Source: Bacillota bacterium | GTDB lineage: Bacteria > Bacillota > Clostridia > Lachnospirales > Lachnospiraceae | DNA: 64,000 nucleotides | Direction: 5' to 3' | NCBI GenBank assembly: GCA_023435895.1 | Contig: JAEZLH010000005.1 | Span: 1 to 64,000, forward strand | Notes under the pieces: model-generated | Told to the model about the DNA's origin: nothing | Databases searched by the model: none | Seen by the model: only the letters and a program-made list of their open reading frames with translations | Translations under genes and position numbers: made by a program | In this document: one piece after another, positions 25,671 through 35,911 of the stretch | How positions within the stretch are numbered: position 1 is the stretch's first letter | Layout of the letters: the number at the start of each line of letters is the position of its first letter

Positions 25671-26198
25671 TTATATCTTCCTATACTTAATTGTCAACCC
25701 TTTTAAGAAGGTTCTGACATATCGCTCTCCGCACTCCTTATAATTACGTTGTCCTTCTCTGCGCAATACAGCGCTTAGCTCACTACTGGAAAGGTTAACT
25801 TTCGCTGCTTTGAATATATCAAGCATGTCATCTCCTGTAAGAGATAATGCGATTTTTATCTTCTTTAGAAACACATTATTGACTGATTTATTATCCTTGA
25901 TCATAAATACATCTTTTTGCGGTTCACCCGGCTTCGCTTCTTGCTTTCCTCTTTTCATATTAATAAAGCCGTTCAAAAAGGACTCAAACATAAAGTTGTT
26001 ACATTTCTTCATATCATCATTTGCGATAAATTCATATTTGTCTGAATCTATGTCACTAACGTTTTTTGGCTTTAGTAAAATTCTTTGCAGTTCTTCTCTC
26101 GTTACTGTGATTCCTCCCAGTTTAAAGATCTCTACCATATCGATATCCTTAATATCAAGGGCGTATCTTAATCTTATTAGTATATCGTTGTTATTCAA
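25671..26198 (-). CDS. DUF1456 family protein (YehS-like)
   Basis: 175 residues from a TTG at 26198 with AAGGAGG 5 nt upstream. Two tandem copies of the DUF1456 unit: MNNNDILIRLRYALDIKDIDMVEIFKLGG (1-29) and VFLKKIKIALSLTGDDMLDIFKAAK (about 107-131), each followed by an acidic helix and a CxxFxxFLNGF-type end (NNFMFESFLNGF, then GERYVRTFLKGL). The family is widespread and without established function; the internal duplication is the family norm. It is a single-gene unit. Confidence 0.9.
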   Translation of the reverse strand: MNNNDILIRLRYALDIKDIDMVEIFKLGGITVTREELQRILLKPKNVSDIDSDKYEFIANDDMKKCNNFMFESFLNGFINMKRGKQEAKPGEPQKDVFMIKDNKSVNNVFLKKIKIALSLTGDDMLDIFKAAKVNLSSSELSAVLRREGQRNYKECGERYVRTFLKGLTIKYRKI

Positions 26199-26868
26199 CT
26201 TAACCTCCTTGCTGCCTTCCTGGCAGTATCAGCTCTTAGAAGAAACTTTATATCCAATATATCTTTCATTTATTGAAAATCTACACTTCAGAGCATTAAT
26301 AGTATTCTTCGTTTCGCCTTGTATCGAATGAATTATGTCAATTATCATCTTATAATAAATATGCCAAATACTCGTCTACCTGTTTTTAGCTTGTTTCTAG
26401 TTGTCTTGGTACAATTTTAAATAGGGTTTATACTTTTTTATCATCCCAGTCATTCTTTATTCTATCATTATACCACTTTAAGAAACTTACTATCACCATT
26501 TTTCACTGATTAATCTTCATAAGCACTAACCAATTTTACATGGGTATTCTATGAAATGCAATAAAAACTATTTCTAATAGCCATGCGGCTCCTCCAAATT
26601 TGACTTGGTAGGTTGTTTTAAGTGATTTACTTCAACATCAAAAAAGAAAATTCCTTATTATATTTGCTTTTCATGAAAAGTGTATACCAAATTAGTTGCG
26701 AAATAGGATCACCTTAGATAAACATGTAAATAAAAACGCCTCATATTGATTAATATAGTTTTTTATGATATGGTAAATAAATACAGAATCTTTCTATAAA
26801 CGATCTATTCAAAATATCAAGTAAGCTGATTCTCTCATAATAATCAACATAATAAGAGGTGACTTTCA
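26199..26868. other. gene-free intergenic region
   Basis: About 670 AT-rich bases between two divergent genes. No coding frame, hairpin of note, RNA gene or repeat was recognised. Confidence 0.5.
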
Positions 26869-27339
26869 ATGAAATATTCATATAAACTAACGGCTTTTTT
26901 ATTTATTTGTTCATTAATATTTAGTTCATGCAGCAATAAATCTAATGATTTTAATTTTAAAACAAAGACTATAACTCTATATGAATTAGTAAAAGAAAAC
27001 GAAACTTACCGTTTCCATAAACACAAGTCTATTACTGATAAAAAAACCGTAAATAAAATTGTTGGTGATTGTCAAGATTTTAATTTTAAAGGTTTAACTA
27101 GTGAGGAAGTTGCAAATTTAGATTTGAGGTATTATTTGGTGTTTGATGACAGCAAAGTTGTTATTCAATTCGGGGACTTAGATACCAGTATGGGTCGCTT
27201 AGGCAGAGACTTTAATGCTGATTATCAAAACGAAGGAGGTTTTAAAGACAAAGATATAGCAAATTATGATATTACCGATTCCTATTATGTACACATTCCA
27301 TTACAAACATTAAAGATATTTGAGAACTATATTGACTAA
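26869..27339 (+). CDS. predicted lipoprotein, unknown
   Basis: 156 residues, AGAGGTGA before the ATG. A lipoprotein signal peptide is clear: basic start, hydrophobic core, lipobox LIFSSC with Cys20 as the lipidated residue. The mature part is polar and strand-rich (TKTITLYELVKENETYRFHK, later LRYYLVFDDSKVVIQFGDLD), with no recognised domain or further cysteine. It should be anchored outside the membrane. It stands alone in an AT-rich stretch with large gaps on both sides. Confidence 0.7.
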   Translation: MKYSYKLTAFLFICSLIFSSCSNKSNDFNFKTKTITLYELVKENETYRFHKHKSITDKKTVNKIVGDCQDFNFKGLTSEEVANLDLRYYLVFDDSKVVIQFGDLDTSMGRLGRDFNADYQNEGGFKDKDIANYDITDSYYVHIPLQTLKIFENYID

Positions 27340-27576
27340 ACGTAGTTATTTCAACATCAGTTTCATTTAGTATGTGTTTGACAGTACATCCATAAAAGCA
27401 GGGTATAAGATATGCACCGCTCCCTAACTACCATAAGGAGAGTATATCAATATTACTCTGCTCTTTTTATCGACTCTACTCCCTCTAAAATCATTTCTAA
27501 GTTTGCTATTGTCTAAGGTATTTGATATCATAGAACTTGTTACAATATTATATATCGAATAAAGGTGGAATCAAGA

Positions 27577-28626
27577 ATGGAAAGTCAAGAACAGCAACAT
27601 CAACGCCGCCCAAGATATAAGGGCACTCATCCAAAAGCGTTTAAAGATAAATACAAAGAACATCAACCTGAAAAATATGCGGATGCCATAGAAAAAGTCA
27701 TCCAAAAAGGTAATACTCCCGCCGGAATGCATCGCTCCATATGTGTAAATGAAATTTTGGAATTCTTACAGATTACCCCCGGACAAACTGGGCTGGATGC
27801 GACCTTGGGTTATGGCGGACATACCTTAGAGATGCTAAAATGTCTGAATTCTGAGGGTCATTTGTATGCAACAGATGAAGACCCTGTTGAATTACCACGC
27901 ACCAGAGAGCGTTTGGCTGGCTTAGGCTATGGACCTGAAATTCTAACAATAAAACATATGAACTTTGCAGGAATAGACCAAATTGCTGCCGAAGCAGGAC
28001 CGCTTAATTTTGTATTGGCGGATTTGGGTGTGTCCTCCATGCAAATAGATAATCCCGATCGAGGTTTCTCCTATAAAACAGAGGGTCCGTTGGATTTGAG
28101 ATTAAATCCTACCAAAGGTATCTCCGCAGCGGAACGCTTAAAGACCATATCACAGGACGAGTTATACGGAATGCTACTAGAAAACTCGGATGAACCCTAT
28201 GCAGCTGAAATCGCTCGTGCCATCATTTGGGCAATAAAAAAGGGAACTGAAATCTCAACTACGACGCAGCTCCAGCAAATTATTAATGATGCTCTGAAAT
28301 TCATTCCGGAGAAAGAACGGAAAGAGGCTGTTAAGAAATCCTGTCAAAGATGCTTTCAAGCCTTGCGTATTGATGTGAATAAAGAATTTGAAGTGTTGTA
28401 CGAATTTTTAGAGAAGCTACCGAATGCTCTTGCTAAGGGCGGGCGTGTTGCAATCCTATCCTTTCATTCCGGTGAGGATCGTCTTGTTAAAAAATCCTTT
28501 CAGCATTACTTTAGAGAAGGCATTTATCAGGAAATATCTCCGAATTTTATACGACCTTCCCAAGAAGAATGTAATACCAATAGTAGAGCACGCTCAGCCA
28601 AGTTGCGGTGGGCGATTAAAGCGTAA
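27577..28626 (+). CDS. rsmH: 16S rRNA (cytosine1402-N4)-methyltransferase RsmH (stand-alone paralogue)
   Basis: 349 residues from the ATG at 27577, with AAAGGTGG 8 nt upstream. After a basic, Gln/His/Lys-rich extension of about 50 residues comes the RsmH core: HRSICVNEILEFL, the SAM motif GLDATLGYGGHTLEML (about 74-89), FVLADLGVSSMQIDNPDRGFSY (about 148-169), a helical insert, and ALRIDVNKEFE with ILSFHSGEDRLVKKSF near the end. Canonical RsmH has VPVMLxEVL at the start and SFHSLEDRxVK; here Gly replaces Leu. rsmH normally heads the dcw cluster beside ftsL; this copy has no such neighbours, so it is probably a second, diverged paralogue. Confidence 0.88.
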   Translation: MESQEQQHQRRPRYKGTHPKAFKDKYKEHQPEKYADAIEKVIQKGNTPAGMHRSICVNEILEFLQITPGQTGLDATLGYGGHTLEMLKCLNSEGHLYATDEDPVELPRTRERLAGLGYGPEILTIKHMNFAGIDQIAAEAGPLNFVLADLGVSSMQIDNPDRGFSYKTEGPLDLRLNPTKGISAAERLKTISQDELYGMLLENSDEPYAAEIARAIIWAIKKGTEISTTTQLQQIINDALKFIPEKERKEAVKKSCQRCFQALRIDVNKEFEVLYEFLEKLPNALAKGGRVAILSFHSGEDRLVKKSFQHYFREGIYQEISPNFIRPSQEECNTNSRARSAKLRWAIKA

Positions 28627-28831
28627 TTGATCGACATTTTACTGGTTTTAAGGAATCCTGTTTACGTTGTGTTTAACTTCTATTTAACCTCAGTTTAATT
28701 GGCAGCCTTATGATAGGGTTACTATTAAATTGAGGTTATTTTTAAGTTTGGTGATTCCCTTTTGACGAATACTAGACAGAGGAGTTTTATATTCTGTTGG
28801 CAAACTTAGCAAATCATATGGAGGTACTGTA

Positions 28832-29737
28832 ATGATGTTTATAAGCCCAAAGAAAGCAGATAAAAACAAGAAAAATCTAGTATATGAACTAAAACTATCC
28901 GATGGCTCCGTATTGCCCTACCAAATTGTTGGCAGTGGAGACCCTATTATATTCATTCATGGTCTATTTGGAAAGGCTGAAGATTATAAAGAAGTGATTC
29001 AAAAAATTTCAAAAAATTATTGTTGTATCTCCTTCGATTTAAGAGGTCATGGTAAATCTAAATCTGAAACTGGTTTTAAAATTGCTCAATTTGCGAAAGA
29101 TCTAAAAGTATTAATTGATTCCCTCTTCTTGATAAATCCTTCCATCGTTGGCTATTCAACTGGAGCTTTGACTCTCTTTAGTTACCTAGAGCAATTTGGC
29201 TGCAATAATCTTAACAAATTAGTTTTTGTTGATATTACACCTAAGATGATTAATGATAAGAATTGGACATTAGGCTTATATCGTGGTGAGTACCATGAAG
29301 AGGATTATCATCGTGATTTATTAACCATGAATCATAACTTTATAAAGTTCGCCTCATTTTTTACCTACAGAAACATGACAAAATATAATGAGTCTTCTGT
29401 TTATCGCAAGAATGCCAACTTATTAAGTAAGCTGCTTGCAAAATTATTGATAGGTAACAATTACAAAAAACAGCATATGACCAGCGCACTATGGAAGGAC
29501 ATCGCCGGTTGCGATTTTAGGAACACGTTAAAAACAATAAAGGTTCCAACTGCATTTTTTTATGCAGATCCAGGCTCTTTATTTTCACCTGATACCGCCC
29601 ATTATATGCAAAGCCAGGTCTTATATGATTCAATAACGGTCTCTTTTAAAAATGCTTCACATGCTTTACTCTTTTCACACGGAGAACAATTTGCGAAAGA
29701 ATTAATAATCTTTATGAAGGAAGGGAAAACCCTATAA
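28832..29737 (+). CDS. alpha/beta hydrolase
   Basis: 301 residues, GGAGGTACTGTA before the ATG. Alpha/beta hydrolase fold: oxyanion region IIFIHGLFGKAEDY (about 39-52), the strand CISFDLRGHGKS, the nucleophile elbow VGYSTGA (Ser in G-Y-S-T-G, about 106-112), and the catalytic His in NASHALLFSHGEQF near residue 275. The acid is probably the Asp of YADPGS. A lid region spans about 140-220. The substrate cannot be told from sequence. It stands alone and ends before a bidirectional terminator. Confidence 0.85.
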   Translation: MMFISPKKADKNKKNLVYELKLSDGSVLPYQIVGSGDPIIFIHGLFGKAEDYKEVIQKISKNYCCISFDLRGHGKSKSETGFKIAQFAKDLKVLIDSLFLINPSIVGYSTGALTLFSYLEQFGCNNLNKLVFVDITPKMINDKNWTLGLYRGEYHEEDYHRDLLTMNHNFIKFASFFTYRNMTKYNESSVYRKNANLLSKLLAKLLIGNNYKKQHMTSALWKDIAGCDFRNTLKTIKVPTAFFYADPGSLFSPDTAHYMQSQVLYDSITVSFKNASHALLFSHGEQFAKELIIFMKEGKTL

Positions 29738-29828
29738 ACCGTGCAGCAGACATACTAATAATTTGGTATAACTTACATTCTTTGAAATAATACTCTAATT
29801 CTCAGGTAAGCCTATTTATGACTTAAAT

Positions 29829-29900
29829 TAAAAAAGAAGAAATAAGCATTGCACCACCAAATTTCCTACCGATGCACCGCTAATTTCTTCTTTTCTTTTT
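29829..29900. terminator. bidirectional terminator between the hydrolase and chemoreceptor genes
   Basis: AAAAGAAGAAAT/ATTTCTTCTTTT stem of about 14 bp with a loop of some 40 nt, T-rich on one side and A-rich on the other. It fits the convergent gene pair. Confidence 0.65.
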
Positions 29901-30005
29901 ATGATCTTTACCATGACAAGAGTTTCTCAACTATCTTGCAGCCTTAAAGCACAATATCACTGTCTGTAATTTTTGCTAATAAAGAGTTTAACTTACTCTC
30001 CAACC

Positions 30006-32189
30006 TTACACCCTAAACACCGCCACCGCTTTCAACAACTCCTCAGCCATTCCCGATAACTCTGTTGCTGATCTGGAGATTTCTTCTGAGATGCTGGTTT
30101 GCTCCTCGGTAGAGGCGGTTACTTCTTCAATATCTGCTCCTGATTCTTCAATTACACCGGCAATCTTTTGAATTGCTCCGGCTACGGAGTTGCTGGAGTT
30201 TTGTACTGTTACCACAAAGTCCACTACCTCTGTCATACCGTTTACCAGTTCAAATACTCTTTTTGCTATATCTTCAAATGCGATTTTAGATTCCTGAACC
30301 AATACGATACCATTTTTAACATATTGGGTCTCTGTCTGCATCATCTGCCCTGCTGACGCAATACTTTCTTTGATTTGTTCTATTTGAAGGGCAATATTCT
30401 TTACGGATGTCTGTGATTGAGCAGCCAGTTTTCTAATTTGATCCGCTACAACTGCAAAGCCCCTGCCTTCTTCGCCGGCCCTTGCTGCTTCAATAGAAGC
30501 GTTCAAGGATAAGAGATTGGTCTGTTCTGCTATAGAAGTAATTACATTGTTGATTTCACCGATTGCTTCAGATTGACGTACCAATTCCACCATAACCGAT
30601 TCGATCTTTCCGGTCTGAACATTAATCTGCTCCATTCCTTCGATGGCATATCCAATCTTTTCTTCCCCTGTTTTAGCACGTTGATTTACTTTCTCCGCTT
30701 CCATCGCCATATAATTAATTCTAGCTACGGAATCAGCCAGTTTCCCGTTCATATCTTGTGTACTTCCATTGATTGTTTCTGCATATTCAATCTGATTCTC
30801 AGAATTCGCACTGATTTCTTCCATTCGTGTTGAGATGCTTTCTGCGGTCATTGTTGTCTCTTCGGAGGCATTTGATAATTCCTCGCTGGAGTTTGTAAGC
30901 TGTTCGGATATCTGAGCTATGTTGTAAATCAAATCACGAATTGTCTTAACCATGATGCTAAGACCCCTTGTCATCTGTCCAAGTTCGTCTCCCTCTGATT
31001 TTTGATATACCTTACACTTTTTACAGTCCTCCAGCTTTGAGAGAGTTCCATCTTGAATCATATTATTACAGAAGGTACCGGACACTTCCCAGCACTTTAA
31101 GTCTGGGTTGTTATAAGCCGGACATTCTTTCTTATCACAGTTTAGCACTTCCCAACATTTCTTTAAGTTTCTCTCTTCCACCTGAACGGTCATATTACCA
31201 TGGGCAACATTCTCCATGACATATTGAACCTTTTTAACTCTTCTTATCATGAAATAGGAATTCAGACCGGCTGCTATGGATGCTACGACCAGCATGAATG
31301 CTCCTACCATTAATATTTGTATCAACATTCTGTTAACATCAGCTAAATATTCTGATTTTACAGCATTGACCGATAATGACCATCCTTCTATCGGCATATA
31401 CTTGTCCAACTTTTCGGTTCCTTCAAACGTGTAGCTTACTTGCCCTTCTTTACCAGCTAACATATTCGGCAATGCATCATTTAGTTGTGTAATGCCAAGA
31501 TCCGATAATTTTGTATTAATCAAATTAGCCTTAGGATGATAGACAAAGGAACCATTCTCATCAATCAAAAATGCATATCCGCTTTCTCCAACTTTTATTG
31601 CTTTCAAAAAGTCTCTGATATAGTTAATATTCATGGATGTAACAAGTGTACCCACCACCTTGAATTTCTTTATTATAGGTACGCTAACCGCTTCCACATA
31701 GTTAGAGGTTGCTTTGGATACTAGAATTCCGCTATGTGCAATTTTTCCTTTCAAGCTTTCCTGAAAATATGTACGGGAGGATATATCCTCTCCAACCAAC
31801 GCATTATTATTTGAGTCATAGATTACTTTACCTTTGGCATCCACCAAGAGCACATTCTCCATATAAGGCGAATAAGAATCAATAAGTTCGTCAGCCATCA
31901 CTTTAACTTTATCCATATTGTTGCTTTCTATGGCGTCTGCTACGTCGGAAGATCTGCTTAGTATTGTAAGTTGCTTTTCTTGACTCTTTCTTACCTCCAC
32001 TATTTTACTCTTAGCTTCCTGTAATTTTAACTGAATCTGTGTTTCAATTGCCTTTGTAACTGTAGCCGCGCTAATCCTATACGATATTGTTACAATTGCC
32101 ATAACAAGAACCACTATAATTATTAGGTTAATGAAAATGTTTTTAAATAGTAAACTATTCCTGACTTGCTTGGTATTATTTTTTTTCAC
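30006..32189 (-). CDS. methyl-accepting chemotaxis protein with a two-CW cysteine domain
   Basis: 727 residues from a GTG at 32189 (AGGAG upstream). Membrane segment 1 (about 15-36); an extracellular dCache_1 sensor (about 40-285) with YFQESLKGK and SGYAFLIDENGSFVYHP; membrane segment 2 (about 288-312); a HAMP-like linker; then an insert (about 343-398) with eight cysteines in the pattern CWEVLNC...CPAY...CWEV...C...CKKC, the two-CW type. The signalling domain (about 420-727) holds the hairpin tip SEQTNLLSLNASIEAARAGEEGRGFAVVADQIRKLA. The cysteine insert could bind a metal or sense redox state on the cytoplasmic side. Neither adjacent gene is a chemotaxis gene. Confidence 0.92.
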   Translation of the reverse strand: MKKNNTKQVRNSLLFKNIFINLIIIVVLVMAIVTISYRISAATVTKAIETQIQLKLQEAKSKIVEVRKSQEKQLTILSRSSDVADAIESNNMDKVKVMADELIDSYSPYMENVLLVDAKGKVIYDSNNNALVGEDISSRTYFQESLKGKIAHSGILVSKATSNYVEAVSVPIIKKFKVVGTLVTSMNINYIRDFLKAIKVGESGYAFLIDENGSFVYHPKANLINTKLSDLGITQLNDALPNMLAGKEGQVSYTFEGTEKLDKYMPIEGWSLSVNAVKSEYLADVNRMLIQILMVGAFMLVVASIAAGLNSYFMIRRVKKVQYVMENVAHGNMTVQVEERNLKKCWEVLNCDKKECPAYNNPDLKCWEVSGTFCNNMIQDGTLSKLEDCKKCKVYQKSEGDELGQMTRGLSIMVKTIRDLIYNIAQISEQLTNSSEELSNASEETTMTAESISTRMEEISANSENQIEYAETINGSTQDMNGKLADSVARINYMAMEAEKVNQRAKTGEEKIGYAIEGMEQINVQTGKIESVMVELVRQSEAIGEINNVITSIAEQTNLLSLNASIEAARAGEEGRGFAVVADQIRKLAAQSQTSVKNIALQIEQIKESIASAGQMMQTETQYVKNGIVLVQESKIAFEDIAKRVFELVNGMTEVVDFVVTVQNSSNSVAGAIQKIAGVIEESGADIEEVTASTEEQTSISEEISRSATELSGMAEELLKAVAVFRV

Positions 32190-32758
32190 TGTCTTCTTCT
32201 CCTTCGCCTATCCCTAATTGCTCCATCACTATAAATAAGCACTTACGCACTCATAAATTGTATCTATCTTATTAAAAGTCTTCCTATAATATATCTACTG
32301 CCTGTTGCAATTATGGTCTATCGATAGGAAAAGTTTCATTAACAATTATAACTATTTTTTCAACAATTTTCAACAATTTTCATTGGGTTTATCTGGTATT
32401 TTGGTATCATTTTTTACCTATTTTTCACATATAGTTTAAATTAGTCAGTTACAGTCCAAGATTTAGTTTAAAATTTGCCTTGCATGTATTCACTATTGTC
32501 CTCGTAGAGCAATTCAATTAAAAAATGGTAAAACTGTCTCCAAGGGAAGATATCACCATAAGAATATATCCATAAAGGATATCTCTTCCCTAAATAAATT
32601 AAGGTGGTTTATTTGGATGAAGGCCTCTTGATTAATCTACTTCGATTAATCAACTCTCGTAATCTTCTTAATATAAGATTATTCTAACCAACTGGTTTTT
32701 TTAGCTGTATTTGGTGTATAATTCACCTATTGTTATAAAATACTGGAGGATTACTATA
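32190..32758. other. divergent intergenic region
   Basis: 569 bases between the chemoreceptor and methyltransferase genes. It holds an 11-nt direct repeat (CAACAATTTTC, near 32360-32380) and a long imperfect hairpin, GGGAAGATATC/GATATCTCTTCCC, at 32544-32590 that has no T-tract on either strand, so it is not a terminator. I saw no c-di-GMP riboswitch motif upstream of the chemoreceptor. Confidence 0.45.
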
Positions 32759-34384
32759 TTGAATTCAAATAAGATAATCAAATCAAAACGCACGGCTGTC
32801 CCGGATAGCAACAGCCTTCCTACCAATATCCTTGATACTGCGAAACCCCTATCTCAGTCCATCATCTGGAAGCTTCAAGCCGAATTTTATGAAAAGCAGG
32901 GGCCGGAGGCCTGGAGTCGTGGGATTGTTCCTCAATATATCACCACCAATCCCTATATCGCCAATCTTTATGCAAAAACGGTATTCGGTTATTGCAGGGA
33001 TTTTGTGTCTCAAAAGGATTTCGACCCTACAACCACTATTTATATTATGGAACTTGCTGCCGGAGTGGGACGGTTTACTTATACCTTCTTAAAAAGATTT
33101 ATGAATATGCTCGAACGTTCTTCTTTGAAGGGCTTAAAATTCTGTTACCTGATTACCGATCTTGCAGAGCGAAATGTGCAGTATTGGTTAAATCACAGTT
33201 ATCTAAAACCCTATTTCGAGAGTGGTGTTTTAGATTGTGCTACCTTTGATATGACAAAAGACGAGGAGTTACATCTACGATATAGCAAAAAGCTATTAAG
33301 TATGGACAATCTCCATAACCCTCTGATTCTATTTGCGAATTATACTTTCGACAGCCTTCCACAGGATACCTTTTATGTAAAAGAAGGAACTCTTTATGAA
33401 GGGCTCATAACTGTCTACTCCGAGAAAGATTCCGCTGATTTAAGTGACCACTCCATTCTTGCAGGGCTTGATTATGAATATACCGATCATCTTATTGATG
33501 GCAGTTCTTATTATGAAGAGCCTAATGCGAATGAACTTCTTCTCTATTATAAAGATTGTCTTGACGATAGTGCCTTTAGCGTACCGATTGTTGCACTAAG
33601 ATGCATTACCCGTTTAAGAAAGCTGTTTGGTGATGATATCTTATTGATTTCTTCCGATAAGGGTTATCGCAACCTATCATCCATGGAGAAAATCTATCAT
33701 CCCTTTCTCTCAAAGCATGGTTCCATCTCACTGACCGTTAATTTTCATGGTATGGAATTATTCTTTAAGAGCCTTGGAGGCAGCGCGGTGCACTCCATCT
33801 ATGATCACGAAAATGTCACTATGTCCATGTTCTTGTTGAGCAATCGTTCCCATGATTTTTTGGAGACAAAGTTAGCTTATGAAGAAATTATTGAACATAT
33901 AGGGCCGGATGATTTTTATATACTAAAGAAAGCAGTTGTCCCACATCATGAAACCCTGACCACCAAGGAACTGTTAACCTTTCTTAGATATACCGTATGG
34001 GATGCAAGAACCTTTTTGGAATTCTATAACACATTGTTGAAAAGAATTGGAGAGGAAGAGGATTTCCCGAAAGACGAGCTGGTGAATGTGATCCATAAAA
34101 TTTGGGAACATTACTTTCCCATTGGAGAAGAAGGTGACCTGGCTTCCTGCTTCGCCTCTTTGTTGGCGTATTTTGGACAGGACGAGGATGCAATCACTCT
34201 CTTTAATGCCTCCCTTGATATCTATGGGGAGGACCCCGGTGTACATTATGAAATTGCACTCTGTTATTTTAACTTACAAGAGTTTGAGAAATCCTTGCAA
34301 CACCTTAATAAATCCCTGCTTTTAGAGCCTGGATATGAAGAGAGCTTAGTACTAAGAAATGTAGTGGAGGAGCTGATGAGTTAA
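32759..34384 (+). CDS. SAM-dependent methyltransferase-like protein with C-terminal TPR
   Basis: 541 residues from a TTG at 32759, chosen for the GGAGG 9 nt upstream. Residues about 85-105 read IYIMELAAGVGRFTYTFLKRF, a Rossmann methyltransferase motif I (ELAAGxGRF). It is followed by LITDLAERNVQYW (motif II) and PLILFANYTFDSLPQD, in the style of MidA-like or SAM_MT families. The last 90 residues contain TPR units (LLAYFGQDEDAITLFNASLDIYGEDPGVHYEIALCYFNLQEFEKSLQHLNKSL). The target is unknown; the TPR suggests a protein partner. It stands alone. Confidence 0.75.
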   Translation: MNSNKIIKSKRTAVPDSNSLPTNILDTAKPLSQSIIWKLQAEFYEKQGPEAWSRGIVPQYITTNPYIANLYAKTVFGYCRDFVSQKDFDPTTTIYIMELAAGVGRFTYTFLKRFMNMLERSSLKGLKFCYLITDLAERNVQYWLNHSYLKPYFESGVLDCATFDMTKDEELHLRYSKKLLSMDNLHNPLILFANYTFDSLPQDTFYVKEGTLYEGLITVYSEKDSADLSDHSILAGLDYEYTDHLIDGSSYYEEPNANELLLYYKDCLDDSAFSVPIVALRCITRLRKLFGDDILLISSDKGYRNLSSMEKIYHPFLSKHGSISLTVNFHGMELFFKSLGGSAVHSIYDHENVTMSMFLLSNRSHDFLETKLAYEEIIEHIGPDDFYILKKAVVPHHETLTTKELLTFLRYTVWDARTFLEFYNTLLKRIGEEEDFPKDELVNVIHKIWEHYFPIGEEGDLASCFASLLAYFGQDEDAITLFNASLDIYGEDPGVHYEIALCYFNLQEFEKSLQHLNKSLLLEPGYEESLVLRNVVEELMS

Positions 34385-34582
34385 TCAGTTGGTACTTAAG
34401 CTATATTTTACTATCTGTTTTGATAATAACGAACTTCAAAGTTATAATTAAGGTTTGTTTCGAACGTCGAATGTCCCATATATATTATGGATATCGTCAT
34501 TTACATCCATCGAAAGGCTCGTATTACAATAATCTCTGTTTTAAGGAGCCTTCATCTCCTGAATCAATTTTTGGGTAAAAAA

Positions 34583-34636
34583 TTAATCTCATGCATTGTA
34601 TTGATATCTTATAATCGATACATTGCATGAGATTAA
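34583..34636. terminator. bidirectional terminator between the methyltransferase gene and fprA
   Basis: A 19-bp stem (left arm TTAATCTCATGCATTGTAT, one mismatch) with a 16-nt loop. AT-rich flanks on both sides fit the convergent genes. Confidence 0.75.
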
Positions 34637-34662
34637 TATTATTATTCAGTGTAATTTATTTC

Positions 34663-35850
34663 TTATAGCTTACCCACCAGTTCCTTGCCGTACTCTCTTA
34701 TAGCACCCAGTTCCTTATCATCAGGAACCCACAAGGATCGATGTCCTTCATCTACCAACTGGAACCCACCTTTTTTTAGTTCTTCATTTAGAAGTTTCAC
34801 TACTTCTCCGCTCCAGCCGTAGCTACCAAAGGATGCTGCTGCTTTTTTCTTAAATTTTAATCCTTTTATCATCTCCATCAGTCCACCGATAGAATGAAGA
34901 TATCCGTTATTCACAGTCGGGGAACCTATCAGGATTGCTCTGGAACGAAATACATCGGTAATGATATCGTTCTTATCTGTTTTAGATGCGTTATGAAGCT
35001 TTACCGTAAGCTCAGGGTTTGCTTCGCGAATTCCACTGGCAATGGCTTCTGCCATCTTTCTTGTTGCATTCCACATGGTATCATAGATAATCGTTACTTG
35101 ATTTTCTTGATAATCATTTGCCCATTCAAGATATTTCTCAACAATTTGTGTAGGATTTTCCTTCCATATCACGCCGTGGCTTGGGCAAATCAGATCTACA
35201 GGAAGCTGGAAGCCAAGTACCTCATGAATTTTCTTTGTCACAAGTCCGCTAAAGGGTGTCAGAATATTGGCATAATATTTGATAGCTTCTTCAAATAGTT
35301 CACTGTCATCCACACAATCATTATAGAGGGATTCTGTTGCATAATGCTGTCCAAAGGCATCATTGCTAAATAGGATGTTCTCCCCTGTCATATAAGTGAA
35401 CATGGAATCAGGCCAGTGCAGCATGGGTGCTTCTACAAAGACTAGTTTATTCTTACCGATATCCAAGGTATCCCCTGTCTTAACGGTAACAAAATTCCAA
35501 TCCTCATGGTAATGACCCTTTAAAATCTGGGCTCCTTTTGCAGTACAATATATGGGAGTGTTCGGAATCTCTCTTAATAATTCCGGCAAGGCACCGCTGT
35601 GATCAATCTCTCCGTGATTGGCAATAATATAGTCAATCTTATTTAAATCAATCTCCTGCTTTAGTCGATTAACAAATTCCTTATCAAAAGGCTGCCAAAC
35701 AGTATCAATTAATACTACTTTTTCATCCCTAACTAAATATGAATTATATGAGGAACCTCTTCTTGTAGAGTATTCATCTCCGTGAAAGCTTTTTAACTCC
35801 CAATCCACTTTTCCTACCCAAGTAACCATCTCTGTTATTTTCTTACCCAT
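34663..35850 (-). CDS. fprA: flavodiiron protein (A-type flavoprotein, O2/NO reductase)
   Basis: 395 residues from the ATG at 35850 (GGAGG 7 nt upstream). The N-terminal metallo-beta-lactamase domain (1-250) carries the diiron ligands: NHGEIDHSG (H-x-E-x-D-H, about 80-85), HWPDS (about 147), FSNDAFG (about 165) and the later CPSHGVIW. The C-terminal flavodoxin domain (about 253-395) has the FMN loop YDTMWNATRKMAEAI and GSPTVNNGYL. Such proteins reduce O2 to water or NO to N2O in strict anaerobes. The promoter has a Crp/Fnr box at the class II position, which ties it to the regulator at 40636-41358. Confidence 0.95.
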   Translation of the reverse strand: MGKKITEMVTWVGKVDWELKSFHGDEYSTRRGSSYNSYLVRDEKVVLIDTVWQPFDKEFVNRLKQEIDLNKIDYIIANHGEIDHSGALPELLREIPNTPIYCTAKGAQILKGHYHEDWNFVTVKTGDTLDIGKNKLVFVEAPMLHWPDSMFTYMTGENILFSNDAFGQHYATESLYNDCVDDSELFEEAIKYYANILTPFSGLVTKKIHEVLGFQLPVDLICPSHGVIWKENPTQIVEKYLEWANDYQENQVTIIYDTMWNATRKMAEAIASGIREANPELTVKLHNASKTDKNDIITDVFRSRAILIGSPTVNNGYLHSIGGLMEMIKGLKFKKKAAASFGSYGWSGEVVKLLNEELKKGGFQLVDEGHRSLWVPDDKELGAIREYGKELVGKL

Positions 35851-35911
35851 ATCTATTCCTCCGTTCATTTGATTTATAAGTATTTTTGTTTGTTTGTCTG
35901 TCTATGTTAAA

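Noticed and set aside
32190..32700. A c-di-GMP riboswitch upstream of the chemoreceptor
   Set aside because: Checked the minus strand for the conserved GEMM core; not found.
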